Origin: Hephaestia caeni
GTDB lineage: Bacteria > Pseudomonadota > Alphaproteobacteria > Sphingomonadales > Sphingomonadaceae
Direction: 5' to 3'
Length of the DNA: 64,000 nt
Assembly: GCF_003550065.1 (NCBI RefSeq)
Contig: NZ_QXDC01000002.1
Coordinates: 1,732,260-1,796,259 of the forward strand
Part shown: one piece after another, positions 42,778 to 51,981 of the stretch
Layout: the number at the start of each line of letters is the position of its first letter
How positions within the stretch are numbered: position 1 is the first letter of the stretch
Notes under the pieces: generated by a model
Database searches by the model: none
What the model saw: the letters and a program-made list of their open reading frames with translations, nothing else
What the model was told of the DNA's origin: nothing
Made by a program: the position numbers and the translations under genes

Positions 42778-43428
42778 TCAAGCGGCCTGAAGCGCGACCT
42801 CGTATTGCGCCGTCGTCTTCGCCGCGATTTCCTCCTCGGTCACGCCGGGCGCGAGTTCGATCAGGCGGAAGGGGCTGTCATGATCGGGCCGCTGGAAGAC
42901 CGCGAGATCGGTGACGATCATGTCGACCACGTTCCGGCCGGTCAGCGGCAGCGTGCATTCGGGGATGAACTTGGGGTCACCGGCCTTCGAATTGTGCTCC
43001 ATCACGACGATGATCTTCTTGACGCCGGCGACCAGATCCATCGCGCCGCCCATGCCCTTGATCATCTTCCCCGGAATCATCCAGTTGGCGAGATCGCCCG
43101 TCTGCGCCACTTCCATCGCGCCGAGCACCGCGAGATCGATATGCCCGCCGCGGATCATCGCGAAGCTCTGGTCCGAGCTGAAATAGACCGTCCGGTCAAG
43201 CTCGCTCACGGTCTGCTTGCCGGCGTTGATCAGATCGGGATCGACCTCGTCCGGATACGGAAACGGGCCGATGCCGAGCATCCCGTTCTCCGACTGGAGC
43301 GTGACATCGACACCGTCGGGAATGTGGTTGGCGACCAGCGTCGGGATGCCGATGCCGAGATTGACGTAGAAGCCGTCGCGCAGTTCCTTCGCGGCGCGTG
43401 CCGCCATCTCGTCGCGGGTCCAGGCCAT
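42778..43428 (-). CDS. scoB: 3-oxoacid CoA-transferase, subunit B
   Basis: 216 aa beta subunit of succinyl-CoA:3-oxoacid (or acetate) CoA-transferase. ATG 43428 ([19 protein letters not shown]), then [35 protein letters not shown] (SENG motif with the catalytic Glu), [24 protein letters not shown] stretch and [11 protein letters not shown]. Used for ketone-body or short fatty acid activation. Its start overlaps the stop of the acid-phosphatase gene (TGATG), so it is translated as part of the scoA-phosphatase-scoB unit. Confidence 0.95.
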   Translation of the reverse strand: MAWTRDEMAARAAKELRDGFYVNLGIGIPTLVANHIPDGVDVTLQSENGMLGIGPFPYPDEVDPDLINAGKQTVSELDRTVYFSSDQSFAMIRGGHIDLAVLGAMEVAQTGDLANWMIPGKMIKGMGGAMDLVAGVKKIIVVMEHNSKAGDPKFIPECTLPLTGRNVVDMIVTDLAVFQRPDHDSPFRLIELAPGVTEEEIAAKTTAQYEVALQAA

Positions 43429-44477
43429 CAGTTTACACTCCCGTTGGTGGTGGTGGACACCGGCGCCGGCACGGGGCTGGGCGCCGCGTCCGCCGGATCG
43501 GTCCATTGCTTGTCGTTGGGGAAGACCTCGTTGAACGAGCCCTTCAGCGCACTGCCGTAAATGGGGTTGGGCAGCAGGAACCAGCCCAGCCCCCACAGCC
43601 ATTCGACATTCTTGCCCGATGCCATCGCGCGGCGACCGGCGACGTCGGGGGTGGTCGCGTTGAACAGATCGGTGAAATCGCCGAGCTGGTCGCCGACCTG
43701 CGCGATCACGCAATATTGCTGCGAGATCGCCCAGCGACGGCGATCCTTGCCGTGCTCGCCCGCGTTCGCGAGCCACAGCGTATCGCCGTAAGCGACCTCG
43801 CCGAAGCCCGCCTGTTTGAGCATCGCGGCGGTGGCGGCGGCGTTTTCGACCGCCCGGTTCGAGTTGAAGACCACCTTGACGCCCGCCTGCCGCGCGATCT
43901 CGACGGCATCGAGCACGCCGGGCACCGGCGCGACCTTGCCGCCGCCCGTCTGTTCCCAGCGCAACCAGCGCTGCTGATCATATTCGCCGCCGCGCTTCGC
44001 CTGATCGGCTTCGAAGCCCAGGTTGAGCACCGCCGTCTCGTCGATATCGAACACCACCGCGAGCGGTTTCTCGCCACAATCGGCGAATTTGGGCGCATCG
44101 AGCGTCGCGCCGGGCGCGAGCACCACCGATTTGACCTGATGCCCGATGCTGCGATCGGACGCGCGCGCCATCAGATAGGTATCGAGCGCGCGATAGGCCT
44201 GGAGGCTCGCCGCCGCCGCTTCGCCCGAACCGTAGAGATATTGCATCCCCGGCGGCACCATCACCATGCCGGTCGCGGCCTTGCCGTCGACCGGGCCGAG
44301 ATAGGTGAGCGCCCCCGCCGGCGGCTTGGGCAGCGGCTTGTCCGCATCGTGATCGCCCTGCATGAAGCGCTCGCGCGCGATCGCCGCGCCGGCCGCGACG
44401 GGCACCGCCGCCACGACGCAGCCCTGAAGCAGGGTGGCACCCGCCGCCAGCGCCAGCAGGGGCGCCGCGCGGTTCAC
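43428..44477 (-). CDS. Acid phosphatase lipoprotein, HAD class B (e(P4)-like)
   Basis: 349 aa. Lipoprotein signal with lipobox LLQGC. HAD phosphatase motifs: [12 protein letters not shown] (DxDxT motif I) and [19 protein letters not shown] (motif II region), [29 protein letters not shown] (motif III/IV with Lys and GDxxxD). Resembles lipoprotein e(P4) 5'-nucleotidases, which dephosphorylate NMN and other nucleotides outside the cytoplasm. It lies between scoA and scoB with overlaps on both sides (ATGA-type with scoA stop at 44474 and TGATG with scoB), an odd position for an unrelated exported enzyme. Confidence 0.9.
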   Translation of the reverse strand: MNRAAPLLALAAGATLLQGCVVAAVPVAAGAAIARERFMQGDHDADKPLPKPPAGALTYLGPVDGKAATGMVMVPPGMQYLYGSGEAAAASLQAYRALDTYLMARASDRSIGHQVKSVVLAPGATLDAPKFADCGEKPLAVVFDIDETAVLNLGFEADQAKRGGEYDQQRWLRWEQTGGGKVAPVPGVLDAVEIARQAGVKVVFNSNRAVENAAATAAMLKQAGFGEVAYGDTLWLANAGEHGKDRRRWAISQQYCVIAQVGDQLGDFTDLFNATTPDVAGRRAMASGKNVEWLWGLGWFLLPNPIYGSALKGSFNEVFPNDKQWTDPADAAPSPVPAPVSTTTNGSVN

Positions 44478-45181
44478 GCCGCCGCCCGCTCGCGTGTGGT
44501 GACGAACTCGATCTTCTTGTCGTAGGGCGCGCCCAGGATCAGCCGGTTGACGTAGATGCCGGGCAGATGGACCTGATCGGGATCGAGGCTGCCGACGGGC
44601 ACGATTTCCTCGACCTCGGCGATGCAGACCTTGCCCGCGGTCGCCATCGGCTGGTTGAAGTTGCGCGCGGTCTTGCGGAACAGGAGGTTGCCCGCCTCAT
44701 CTGCCTTCCAGCCCTTGATGATCGACAGATCGGCGCGGATGCCGCGTTCGAGGACATATTCCTGGCCGTCGAACACCTTGGTTTCCTTGCCCTCGGCAAC
44801 CTGCGTGCCGACGCCCGTCTTGGTATAGAAACCGGGGATGCCCGCCCCGCCCGCGCGGCAGCGCTCGGCAAGCGTGCCCTGGGGGCAGAATTCAACTTCC
44901 AGCTCGCCCGCGAGGAACTGCCGCTCGAACTCCTTGTTCTCGCCGACGTAGGAACTGATCATCTTCTTGACCTGACGGCTGCGCAGCAGCTTGCCGAGGC
45001 CTTCATTGTCGATTCCCGCGTTGTTCGAGGCGATCGTCAGATCCTTGACGCCCGAGGCCTGGATCGCGTCGATCAGCCGCTCGGGAACGCCGCACAGCCC
45101 GAACCCGCCCGCGCATACGATCATCCCGTCGAACAGCACGCCGTCGAGCGCGGCCTTGGCGTCGGGATAGAGCTTCTTCAT
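44474..45181 (-). CDS. scoA: 3-oxoacid CoA-transferase, subunit A
   Basis: 235 aa alpha subunit. DAKAALDGVLFDGMIVCAGGFGLCGVPERLIDAI with the GGFGLCG glycine loop, LTIASNNAGIDNEGLG, EFCPQGTLAERCRAGGAGIPGFYTKTGVGT and DLSIIKGWKADEAGNL are characteristic. ATG 45181. Promoter region shared with a divergent small gene at 45303. Forms a heteromer with scoB although a phosphatase gene is inserted between the two. Confidence 0.95.
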   Translation of the reverse strand: MKKLYPDAKAALDGVLFDGMIVCAGGFGLCGVPERLIDAIQASGVKDLTIASNNAGIDNEGLGKLLRSRQVKKMISSYVGENKEFERQFLAGELEVEFCPQGTLAERCRAGGAGIPGFYTKTGVGTQVAEGKETKVFDGQEYVLERGIRADLSIIKGWKADEAGNLLFRKTARNFNQPMATAGKVCIAEVEEIVPVGSLDPDQVHLPGIYVNRLILGAPYDKKIEFVTTRERAAA

Positions 45182-45302
45182 CGCGAGTCCTCCGGGATTG
45201 TCGGCCGGGGCATAAGCGGCACGGCGGCGCGTGGTCAATGACGGCGGCGTTAACCGCATCCCGAAATGCGCCCGCAACATCGACCCGATTAGGGCCGGGA
45301 CC

Positions 45303-45512
45303 ATGTTTTCGGCCCGAATCTTTCGCAGCCGCTGGGTGGCATTGCTCTGGGCGGCGGGCATCATCTGGACCGCGATCGATGTCGCCGAAGCCAACAAGGC
45401 GCCGCCACCGCCGCCCGTGAGCAACGCCAGCGATGCGACCAACGCCACCGACGCGCTGGGGCAACCCGTGACCGACCAGGATCTGGCCGTTCTCGCCAAT
45501 GCGATGAATTGA
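45303..45512 (+). CDS. 69-aa membrane-anchored small protein
   Basis: N-terminal helix WVALLWAAGIIWTAIDVAEA (about residues 11-30), then Pro-rich APPPPPVS and a polar Asn/Thr/Ala tail. It could also be an uncleaved or cleaved signal. ATG 45303; the frame is open upstream to ~45231 but without a likely start. No family known. Divergent from scoA and convergent with the SMP-30 gene. Confidence 0.6.
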   Translation: MFSARIFRSRWVALLWAAGIIWTAIDVAEANKAPPPPPVSNASDATNATDALGQPVTDQDLAVLANAMN

Positions 45513-45517
45513 CCGGA

Positions 45518-46432
45518 TCAGAAAACGAGGTCGAGCCCCGGTCGCGGCCAGCGCATCGTCGCAAGGCGGCCGGTCGCCGATAGCGTGATGAACGCCGTCG
45601 CCCGATCCTCACCGCCCCAGGCGATGTTGGTGGTGAAGGGATCGTCGGTGGCCACGAAATCGACGAGGCCGCCATCGGGCGCGACGACGCTGATCCCGCT
45701 CGCGCCCAGCGTCGCGACGCAGATATTGCCCCCCTGCTCAACACCCAACGAATCGAAATAGGTATAGCCGCCCGCGCCGTACAGGAACGCGCCGCCCGCG
45801 CCCGACAGCCCCTGTCCGACGGCGATCTCGCCGGGGCCGATCACGTCGAACGCCCACAATTTGGCGGTATAGGTCTCGGCGACATAGAGCCGCGTGCCGT
45901 CGGGTGAGAGGCCGATGCCGTTGGGATTTTCGAGCGGGAAGATCACCTCGCGGCACGCGCTGCCGTCGGCCCGCGCATAAAACACGCCGGTGATGTCGCG
46001 CGAGCGCGGGTGCGTCTTGCCGTGATCGGTGAACCAGAAGCCGCCATGCGCATCGAAGACGATGTCGTTGGGGCCGCACAGGGGCGTGCCGGCGGCCTCG
46101 GTATAGAGCGTCTCGACCGCACCGCTGGCGATATCGATGCGCTGGATCGACCCGCCGGTATAATCGGCGGCGGTGCCGTGCGGAATCAGCAACCCATCCG
46201 CCTCGATCCAGCCGAAACCGCCGTTGTTGCAGCAATAGAGCTTGCCGTCGGGGCCGATCGCGAGCCCGTTGGGGCCGCCGCCGGGTTCGGCCACGGTCTC
46301 TTTACTGCCATCGGGGCGGACGCGGGTGATGCGGCCGGCGGCGATCTCGACCACGATCACGCTGCCGTCGGGCATCGCGACCGGGCCTTCGGGAAAGCGC
46401 AGGCCCGTGGCGATCGTCGAGAGCTGGCTCAT
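45518..46432 (-). CDS. SMP-30/gluconolactonase/LRE family protein
   Basis: 304 aa six-bladed propeller lactonase-like protein. Sequence marks: GLRFPEGPVAMPDGSVIVVEI (the metal Glu of FPEGP), GGGPNGLAIGPDG, CGPNDIVFDAHGGFWFTDHG (Asn ligand), ENPNGIGLSPDGTRLYVAET (Asn/Asp metal ligands) and GNICVATLGASGI. Hydrolyses a sugar lactone or related ester; exact substrate unclear. ATG 46432. Convergent with the small 45303 gene, divergent from the ThDP enzyme gene, which may share a catabolic role. Confidence 0.9.
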   Translation of the reverse strand: MSQLSTIATGLRFPEGPVAMPDGSVIVVEIAAGRITRVRPDGSKETVAEPGGGPNGLAIGPDGKLYCCNNGGFGWIEADGLLIPHGTAADYTGGSIQRIDIASGAVETLYTEAAGTPLCGPNDIVFDAHGGFWFTDHGKTHPRSRDITGVFYARADGSACREVIFPLENPNGIGLSPDGTRLYVAETYTAKLWAFDVIGPGEIAVGQGLSGAGGAFLYGAGGYTYFDSLGVEQGGNICVATLGASGISVVAPDGGLVDFVATDDPFTTNIAWGGEDRATAFITLSATGRLATMRWPRPGLDLVF

Positions 46433-46558
46433 GGCATCATCCCCTTCCTGCGTAATTTTGGCCGCACCCAATCATGCTCGCCGCGGCGAAGCAAGCGCGC
46501 GCGATGGGTTCCCGCGGGCGCACGAATGACGTTATGAAAGGCGACAGGGAGACATCGC

Positions 46559-48202
46559 GTGAACACACGGACCGGCGGGCGCATTCTGGTGGACAATCTC
46601 GTCGCGCAGGGGTGCGACCGCATCTTCACCGTGCCGGGGGAAAGCTTCCTCGCCGTGCTCGACGCGCTCCACGATACGCCCGCGATCGATCTTGTCGTGT
46701 GCCGGCAGGAAGGCGGGGTCGGCTTCATGGCGTGTGCCGACGGAACGATGACGGGGCGGCCGGGGATCGCGTTTGCGACGCGCGGGCCGGGCGCCACCAA
46801 TGCCGCGATCGGGGTGCATGTCGCGCGGCAGGATTCGCGGCCGATGATCCTGTTCGTCGGCGATGTCGATCGCGCGACGCGCGACCGCGAGGCGTTTCAG
46901 GAAATCAATTTCGAGGCGATGTTTACCCCAATCGCCAAATGGGTGGCGCGGATCGACGATGCACGCCGCATCCCCGAATATGTCGCGCGCGCTTACGCGA
47001 CGGCGATGAGCGGACGGCCGGGGCCGGTGGTGCTGGCGTTGCCGGAGGATATGCTGCTCGACCAGGTCGACGTGGCCGACCGACCGCGTGTCGAGGCGCC
47101 CACGCAGGCGTGCGATCCGATCGCGATGGGCGAACTCTCCGCCATGCTCGATCGCGCCGAGCGGCCGGTGGCGATCATCGGCGGCGCCGACTGGAACGGC
47201 GATGCCGCGCACGACTTCGCGGGCTGGGCGGCCAAGACGGGTATTCCGGTGGCGGCGGCGTTCCGGCGGCAGGATGCGGTGGCGAACCACTACCCGGTCT
47301 ATGCCGGCAATCTGGGCTACGGCCCCAACCCGAAACTCGCCGCGCGCCTCCGCGACGCCGATCTGCTGCTCGTCGTCGGCGCGCGGCTCGGCGAGGCGAC
47401 CACCGACGGCTATACGCTGATCACGCCCGAGCATCCCGGGCAAGCCCTCGTCCACGTCCACCCCGACCCCGCCGAACTGGGGATGACGTATCGCACCGAT
47501 CTCGCGATCTGCGCGAACATGGCCGAATTCGCCGAGGACGTACATGCGATCGAGCGCGAACCGCTGGCGGCGGGCGCCGAGGCGCATCGCGAATGGCTGG
47601 CCTGGTCAACGCCCGCCCCGCGCAAAGGCGTCGCGATGGACCTTGGCCCGTGCGTCGCCGCGATGCGCGAGCGGCTACCCGCCGACACCATCATCTGCAA
47701 CGGCGCGGGCAATTATTCGGGCTGGTGGCACCGCTATTGGCACTATGCGGGCCCGGTCTGCCAGCTCGCCCCCACCGCCGGCGCGATGGGATACGGCGTC
47801 CCCGCCGCGACCGCCGCCGCGCTGCGCCACAAGGACCGGCAAGTAGTCGCACTGGCGGGCGACGGCTGCTTCCTGATGAACGGGCAGGAACTGGCGACCG
47901 CCGTCGCGCACGGCGCCGAGATGCTGGTGATCGTGGTCGACAACGGCGCCTACGGCACGATCCGCATGCATCAGGAACGCGAGTTTCCCGGGCGGCTATC
48001 GGGCACGACGCTGAACAACCCCGATTTCGCGGCGCTGGCGCGCGCTTATGGCTGCTGGGCCGAGACGGTGGAGCGCACCGAGGATTTCGCCCCCGCGCTC
48101 GATCGGGCAATGGCGGAGGCCGGCGTGCGATTGCTCCACCTCAAGACCGACGTGGAGGTCATCACGGCGGGCACGACGATCGACCAGATACGCGGGCGCT
48201 GA
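46559..48202 (+). CDS. Thiamine-diphosphate-dependent enzyme (acetolactate synthase-like)
   Basis: 547 aa. Three-domain ThDP fold: N-terminal Pyr domain with DRIFTVPGESFLAVLDAL and the activating Glu (CRQEGGVGFMACADG), ATRGPGATNAAIGVHVARQDSRPMILFVG; central domain; C-terminal PP domain with LAGDGCFLMNGQELATAVAHGAEMLVIVVDNGAYG (GDG...N metal motif). Large subunit type, no small regulatory subunit adjacent, so probably not the biosynthetic IlvB; could be a decarboxylase or benzoylformate-decarboxylase-like. GTG start at 46559 with AGGGAG upstream. Confidence 0.9.
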   Translation: MNTRTGGRILVDNLVAQGCDRIFTVPGESFLAVLDALHDTPAIDLVVCRQEGGVGFMACADGTMTGRPGIAFATRGPGATNAAIGVHVARQDSRPMILFVGDVDRATRDREAFQEINFEAMFTPIAKWVARIDDARRIPEYVARAYATAMSGRPGPVVLALPEDMLLDQVDVADRPRVEAPTQACDPIAMGELSAMLDRAERPVAIIGGADWNGDAAHDFAGWAAKTGIPVAAAFRRQDAVANHYPVYAGNLGYGPNPKLAARLRDADLLLVVGARLGEATTDGYTLITPEHPGQALVHVHPDPAELGMTYRTDLAICANMAEFAEDVHAIEREPLAAGAEAHREWLAWSTPAPRKGVAMDLGPCVAAMRERLPADTIICNGAGNYSGWWHRYWHYAGPVCQLAPTAGAMGYGVPAATAAALRHKDRQVVALAGDGCFLMNGQELATAVAHGAEMLVIVVDNGAYGTIRMHQEREFPGRLSGTTLNNPDFAALARAYGCWAETVERTEDFAPALDRAMAEAGVRLLHLKTDVEVITAGTTIDQIRGR

Positions 48203-48311
48203 CACCCCGGCGCATGTCCGGACAAGATTCCACTGGCGTCACGACACATCATTTGTAGCAATCGCCCTTCGGCTCCGCGCAGCATTGTGAGGCTCGACAA
48301 CCGAAGCGACC

Positions 48312-49064
48312 ATGACCGACCGCGAACCCAAGAAGACCGAAACGCTCGAAGTCCGCGTCTCGCACGAGACCAAGACCGCCTTCATGGCAACCTGCGCCGC
48401 GAACGGCGTTTCGGCGAGCAAGGTGCTGCGCGGGTTCATCGCTGGACATATCGCCGCCACGGATCGGGCACCCCCACGCTGGAAGGAGTTCGCCATGCTG
48501 ACCCATCATCTTCGTCGTCGCCCGACCTTGACCTTGGCGGGCGCCGCCCTGTTTTCGGCGATTGCCACCATAGCGCTGGTGGCGCCGGCGAAGGCCGCGA
48601 TCGACCCACGCGTGACCGCCGCGTTCGACTGGATGGACGCCAACCACGACGGCGACATCGACGCGGCCGAATTTTCCGGTGCAGACGACGCGTCGCCCGC
48701 GTCGGACACGATCGTGATCGAGTTGACGAACACGATGCCCTCCGTGCCGAACGAAACGCGCGACGCGCTGTTCGCGCGGCTCGACACGGATCGTAACGGT
48801 ACGTTGACGGCGGCTGAACTGGCGCGTGGAACCTCGGTGTCCGTCACGGTGTCACCCGCAGTTGTCGCCGCCGACGCGAACCGCGACGGACGGATCGGCG
48901 AGGCGGAGTTGGCTGCGCACCTTGCCGCCGATCGCGCCCGGGCGGGCGCGCCCGACGCTTCGGCGGGAGTCGGCCTGATGGCCCACGCAATCGTCGTAAC
49001 GAACCACCCTGACGAAAATGGTACGGTAGCGCTCGCCGATCTGGCTCGCCTCCGTACGCCATAA
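48312..49064 (+). CDS. EF-hand protein with ribbon-helix-helix-like N-terminus; contains a second start
   Basis: Full frame of 250 aa. Residues 1-48 resemble a ribbon-helix-helix/antitoxin-type DNA-binding segment (LEVRVSHETKTAFMATCAANGVSASKVLRGFIAGHI). Residues ~72-95 are a hydrophobic helix ending in PAKA that reads as a signal peptide or anchor. The remainder holds EF-hand loops DANHDGDIDAAEF, DTDRNGTLTAAEL, DANRDGRIGEAEL and a degenerate fourth. An internal ATG at 48495 has a strong GGAAGGAG 7 bases upstream and would give a clean secreted EF-hand protein of 189 aa, whereas ATG 48312 has only weak ribosome-site sequence. Function unknown. Confidence 0.8.
   Translation: MTDREPKKTETLEVRVSHETKTAFMATCAANGVSASKVLRGFIAGHIAATDRAPPRWKEFAMLTHHLRRRPTLTLAGAALFSAIATIALVAPAKAAIDPRVTAAFDWMDANHDGDIDAAEFSGADDASPASDTIVIELTNTMPSVPNETRDALFARLDTDRNGTLTAAELARGTSVSVTVSPAVVAADANRDGRIGEAELAAHLAADRARAGAPDASAGVGLMAHAIVVTNHPDENGTVALADLARLRTP
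48481..48497 (+). promoter_or_regulatory. Strong internal ribosome binding site and ATG in the EF-hand gene
   Basis: GGAAGGAG at 48481-48488, 6-nt spacer, ATG 48495-48497. In frame with the longer reading frame, and directly before MLTHHLRRR plus a hydrophobic signal-like helix. It decides between the 250-aa and 189-aa products, or gives both. Confidence 0.7.
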
Positions 49065-49109
49065 GCCGTCCGTCGCCTCGAAGATCGCCGCTCGCGACGT
49101 CGCCGCCGC

Positions 49110-49141
49110 AATAAAGGCCGCCCCGGTTGCCCGGAACGGCC
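49110..49141 (-). terminator. Terminator after csbD
   Basis: On the minus strand GGCCGTTCCGG / CCGGGGCGGCC stem with internal mismatch and TTTATT after it. Sits between the CsbD stop and the convergent EF-hand gene end. Confidence 0.6.
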
Positions 49142-49175
49142 TCATTGTCCAGCATGTTCAGCCGCTAAGGCCGCC

Positions 49176-49346
49176 TCAGATATCGTCGCCGAGCGCGCCT
49201 TTCACCTTGCCGATGAATTGCTGCGCCTTGCCCTTGCCTTCCTGCTTCGCGCCTTCGTCGCGCTTCTTGGGATCGTTGCTCTGCTGCTTGGCCTTGCCGA
49301 TCGCCTCGTTGATATTGCCTTTGATCTTGTCGGTGAGTTCACCCAT
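49176..49346 (-). CDS. CsbD family stress protein
   Basis: 56 aa, MGELTDKIKGNINEAIGKAKQQ...DEGAKQEGKGKAQQFIGKVKGALGDD: very hydrophilic, helical Lys/Gly/Gln-rich, an exact fit to the CsbD family of general-stress proteins. Shorter than the 60-70 aa norm. ATG 49346. Expressed alone, with an EcfG-like promoter candidate about 60 bp upstream and a terminator behind it. Molecular function unknown. Confidence 0.92.
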   Translation of the reverse strand: MGELTDKIKGNINEAIGKAKQQSNDPKKRDEGAKQEGKGKAQQFIGKVKGALGDDI

Positions 49347-49408
49347 GATCCTTACTCCTGCACAAGCGCGGCGATCGATCACCGACCGCCAAACGCGTCT
49401 GGAGAAGG

Positions 49409-49434
49409 AACCCGCGAGGGCCGGTCGCGGTTCC
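49409..49434 (-). promoter_or_regulatory. Candidate EcfG-type promoter for csbD
   Basis: On the minus strand GGAAC (49434-49430), 17-bp spacer, GGTT (49412-49409); consensus is GGAAC-N16/17-CGTT, so the -10 differs in one base. It lies about 62 bp before the csbD ATG. Confidence 0.4.
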
Positions 49435-49444
49435 GTGAGCGAGC

Positions 49445-50227
49445 TTAACCAACTGTCTTTTTGAGGAAATCCATCACCGCCTGCCAGGTCGGCGCGGCGC
49501 CCGTGGGGTCCTTGGCCTCGATCAGCGTCGAGGAACCGTGGATCGCGCCGTCGGGGGGCGTGAAGAAGGTCGCCCGATCGTCCGGCACGCGCGCGGCGAT
49601 CGCCTGGGCGGCCGCGATCTCCTTGGGATCGTTGGCCGAGGTGATGAAAATCGGCTGCGGCAGATATTGCGCCGCGCGGCCGACCGAATGCTTGTCCCGC
49701 ATATATTCGCCCGGCGAGAACGACAGCACCGCCTTGACCAATTCGGGATAGCTGCTCGCGACGGGGATCACGAGCGAGGCCGAATAGCTGCTGCCCCACA
49801 GCACCACCGGCAGCCCGATCGGCCGTGCCCAGCGCACCGCGCCGTCGAGATCGTCGATCGCCTCCTCATAGGGTTTCGAGCCGCCCATCCGTTCGACCGT
49901 CTCGTTATGGCCGTACATGTCGCCACCCGCGCGCGCATCGATCGCTAGCGCCGAATAGCCCGCCGCGACGAGCTTCGGCGCGATCGTGGCATATTCCCCC
50001 TTGCTCGATCCCGCCTGGTGGAACAGCAGGATCAGCGCCTTGGCGTGGTCGGCCTCGTAGAAATCACCGCGGATCGATTTCTTGTCCGCCGACTGGAGCC
50101 AGACGACGGCGGGCTTGATCGCTGGTTCGGCAGCGGCGGCGTTGTTCGCGGCCGCCGTCTCGGCGGGCTGGTTCTGGCAGCCGGCGGCGAGCGCGAGCAG
50201 CCCGGCGGCGAGCAGGGGACGGATCAT
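49445..50227 (-). CDS. Alpha/beta-hydrolase lipoprotein
   Basis: 260 aa. Lipobox LAAGC at residues 13-17 after signal. Hydrolase core: ALILLFHQAGSSKGEY, GYSALAIDARAGGD, nucleophile elbow LWGSSYSASLVIP (GSSYS with Ser), acid region ITSANDP and final His in GAIHGSSTL. Dienelactone-hydrolase/chlorophyllase-like fold, substrate unknown. ATG 50227. It ends just before csbD on the same strand but has a separate promoter candidate in its own 3' region. Confidence 0.88.
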   Translation of the reverse strand: MIRPLLAAGLLALAAGCQNQPAETAAANNAAAAEPAIKPAVVWLQSADKKSIRGDFYEADHAKALILLFHQAGSSKGEYATIAPKLVAAGYSALAIDARAGGDMYGHNETVERMGGSKPYEEAIDDLDGAVRWARPIGLPVVLWGSSYSASLVIPVASSYPELVKAVLSFSPGEYMRDKHSVGRAAQYLPQPIFITSANDPKEIAAAQAIAARVPDDRATFFTPPDGAIHGSSTLIEAKDPTGAAPTWQAVMDFLKKTVG

Positions 50228-50284
50228 GTGCGGCTCTCCTGTTTCAAGCCGGCAGCTTGGGGCAGCCGCCGCGCCGATACAAGA

Positions 50285-51301
50285 TCAGATCAGCCCGGCG
50301 AGCGGACTCGACGGATCGGCGTAGCGGCGAACCCCCATCCGGCCCGCGCGCCAGGCGAGCCGCCCGGCCTCGACCGCCGCCTTCATCGCACCGGCCATCA
50401 TCACCGGGTCTTTCGCCTCGGCGATCGCGGTGTTCATCAACACGCCGTCGCACCCCAATTCCATCGCCACCGCCGCATCCGAGGCGGTGCCGACGCCGGC
50501 ATCGACGAGCACCGGCACGCCCGCACCCTCGACGATCAGCCGGATCGTGATCCGGTTCTGGATGCCGAGCCCCGAGCCGATCGGCGCGCCCAGCGGCATG
50601 ATCGCGACCGCGCCCGCATCCTCCAGCCGCTTCGCCGCGATCGGATCGTCGACGCAATAGACCATCGGCTTGAAGCCTTCGTTCGCCAGAATCTCGGTCG
50701 CGCGCAGCGTTTCGACCATGTCGGGATAAAGCGACCGCGCCTCGCCCAGCACCTCGAGCTTGACCAGATCCCAGCCCCCCGCCTCACGCGCCAGCCGGAG
50801 CGTGCGGATCGCGTCCTCGGCGGTGAAGCAGCCGGCGGTGTTGGGCAGATAGGTGATCTTCTTCGGATCGATGAAGTCTGTCAGCATCGGCGCGTTGCGA
50901 TCGCTGACGTTGACGCGGCGCACCGCGACGGTGACGATTTCGGCGCCTGACGCTTCGAGCGCGGCGGCGTTCTGCGCGAAATCCTTGTATTTTCCGGTGC
51001 CGACGATCAGCCGTGATCGGAAAGTCTTGCCCGCGACCGACCAGGTGTCTTCGGCCACCGGCCGGGCATGATCGCCGCCGCCTCCCGCGACCGGATGGTC
51101 GCCACCACCGACGAAATGGACGATCTCGATCTCGTCGCCTTGCTCGATGGCGACCTCGGCAAGCGTCGAGCGCGGCACGATCTCGCGATTGCGCTCGACC
51201 GCGACCTTTTCAGGCGCCAGCCCCAGTTCCGTCGCGAGACCGGCAAGGCTGAGCCCGGCCGCGACGCGTTGCGGCTCGCCATTGAGCGTGATGCTGATCA
51301 T
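50285..51301 (-). CDS. thiG: Fused ThiS-ThiG thiazole synthase
   Basis: 338 aa. Residues 1-67 are a ThiS-type sulfur carrier ([16 protein letters not shown] ... [11 protein letters not shown], including the Gly-Gly end), joined by a Gly-rich linker to Thi[130 protein letters not shown]. Forms the thiazole phosphate of thiamine. In the fused form ThiS cannot be released by normal means, so it presumably acts tethered. ATG 51301. No other thi gene nearby. Confidence 0.93.
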   Translation of the reverse strand: MISITLNGEPQRVAAGLSLAGLATELGLAPEKVAVERNREIVPRSTLAEVAIEQGDEIEIVHFVGGGDHPVAGGGGDHARPVAEDTWSVAGKTFRSRLIVGTGKYKDFAQNAAALEASGAEIVTVAVRRVNVSDRNAPMLTDFIDPKKITYLPNTAGCFTAEDAIRTLRLAREAGGWDLVKLEVLGEARSLYPDMVETLRATEILANEGFKPMVYCVDDPIAAKRLEDAGAVAIMPLGAPIGSGLGIQNRITIRLIVEGAGVPVLVDAGVGTASDAAVAMELGCDGVLMNTAIAEAKDPVMMAGAMKAAVEAGRLAWRAGRMGVRRYADPSSPLAGLI

Positions 51302-51513
51302 TCCGTCGCTGTGCACGATCGATCCTCGATGTCCGTTCGGGCTGAACCAAAGCCCCGCCCCTGCCTTCTTCCAGTCCCGAATGAAGAAGATCGGCCCTTC
51401 CCTCGGCAATAGGTCCGGGGTCGGGGCGAACGGAAAGGGATATGTCGCCGCTATGATAGCGCGCCTCGTTCATATAGGGAGCGACAGACAGCGTCCGCAA
51501 CCGATAGGCTCCC

Positions 51514-51948
51514 ATGCCCGACACGATCTTCGTCCTGAACGGCCCCAACCTCAACCTGCTGGGCCTGCGCGAGCCCGAGGTCTACGGCCACGACACGCTC
51601 GACGATATCGCCGGGCAGCTCGAGGATCGCGCGCGCGCGCTCGATTGCACGATCGACATGCGGCAATCGAACCACGAGGGGCATCTCGTCGATTGGCTGC
51701 ACGAGGCGCAGGCCAAGGGCGCCAGGGCGGTGATCATCAACCCCGGCGCCTACACGCATAGCTCGATCGCGCTCTACGACGCGATCAAGGCGATCACCAC
51801 GCCGGTGATCGAGGTGCATCTGTCGAATCCGCATGCCCGCGAGGCGTTTCGGCACGTCAGCTATGTCGGCCGCGCCGCCAGGGGGACGGTGGCCGGGTTC
51901 GGCGCGATGTCGTACACGCTCGCGCTTGAAGCCGCGGCGCGACTCTGA
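51514..51948 (+). CDS. aroQ: 3-dehydroquinate dehydratase, type II
   Basis: 144 aa dodecameric type II enzyme of the shikimate pathway. [20 protein letters not shown] (active-site Tyr in the flexible loop), [55 protein letters not shown]. Followed after 33 bp by accB, an order common in proteobacteria. Confidence 0.95.
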   Translation: MPDTIFVLNGPNLNLLGLREPEVYGHDTLDDIAGQLEDRARALDCTIDMRQSNHEGHLVDWLHEAQAKGARAVIINPGAYTHSSIALYDAIKAITTPVIEVHLSNPHAREAFRHVSYVGRAARGTVAGFGAMSYTLALEAAARL

Positions 51949-51981
51949 CAGGAGGCGCGCTTGACAGGGAAAAGGGTCCAA

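Noticed and set aside
51302..51513. Possible TPP riboswitch before the fused thiSG gene
   Set aside because: The conserved CUGAGA and ACCUGAU-type segments of the THI element are not seen on the minus strand.
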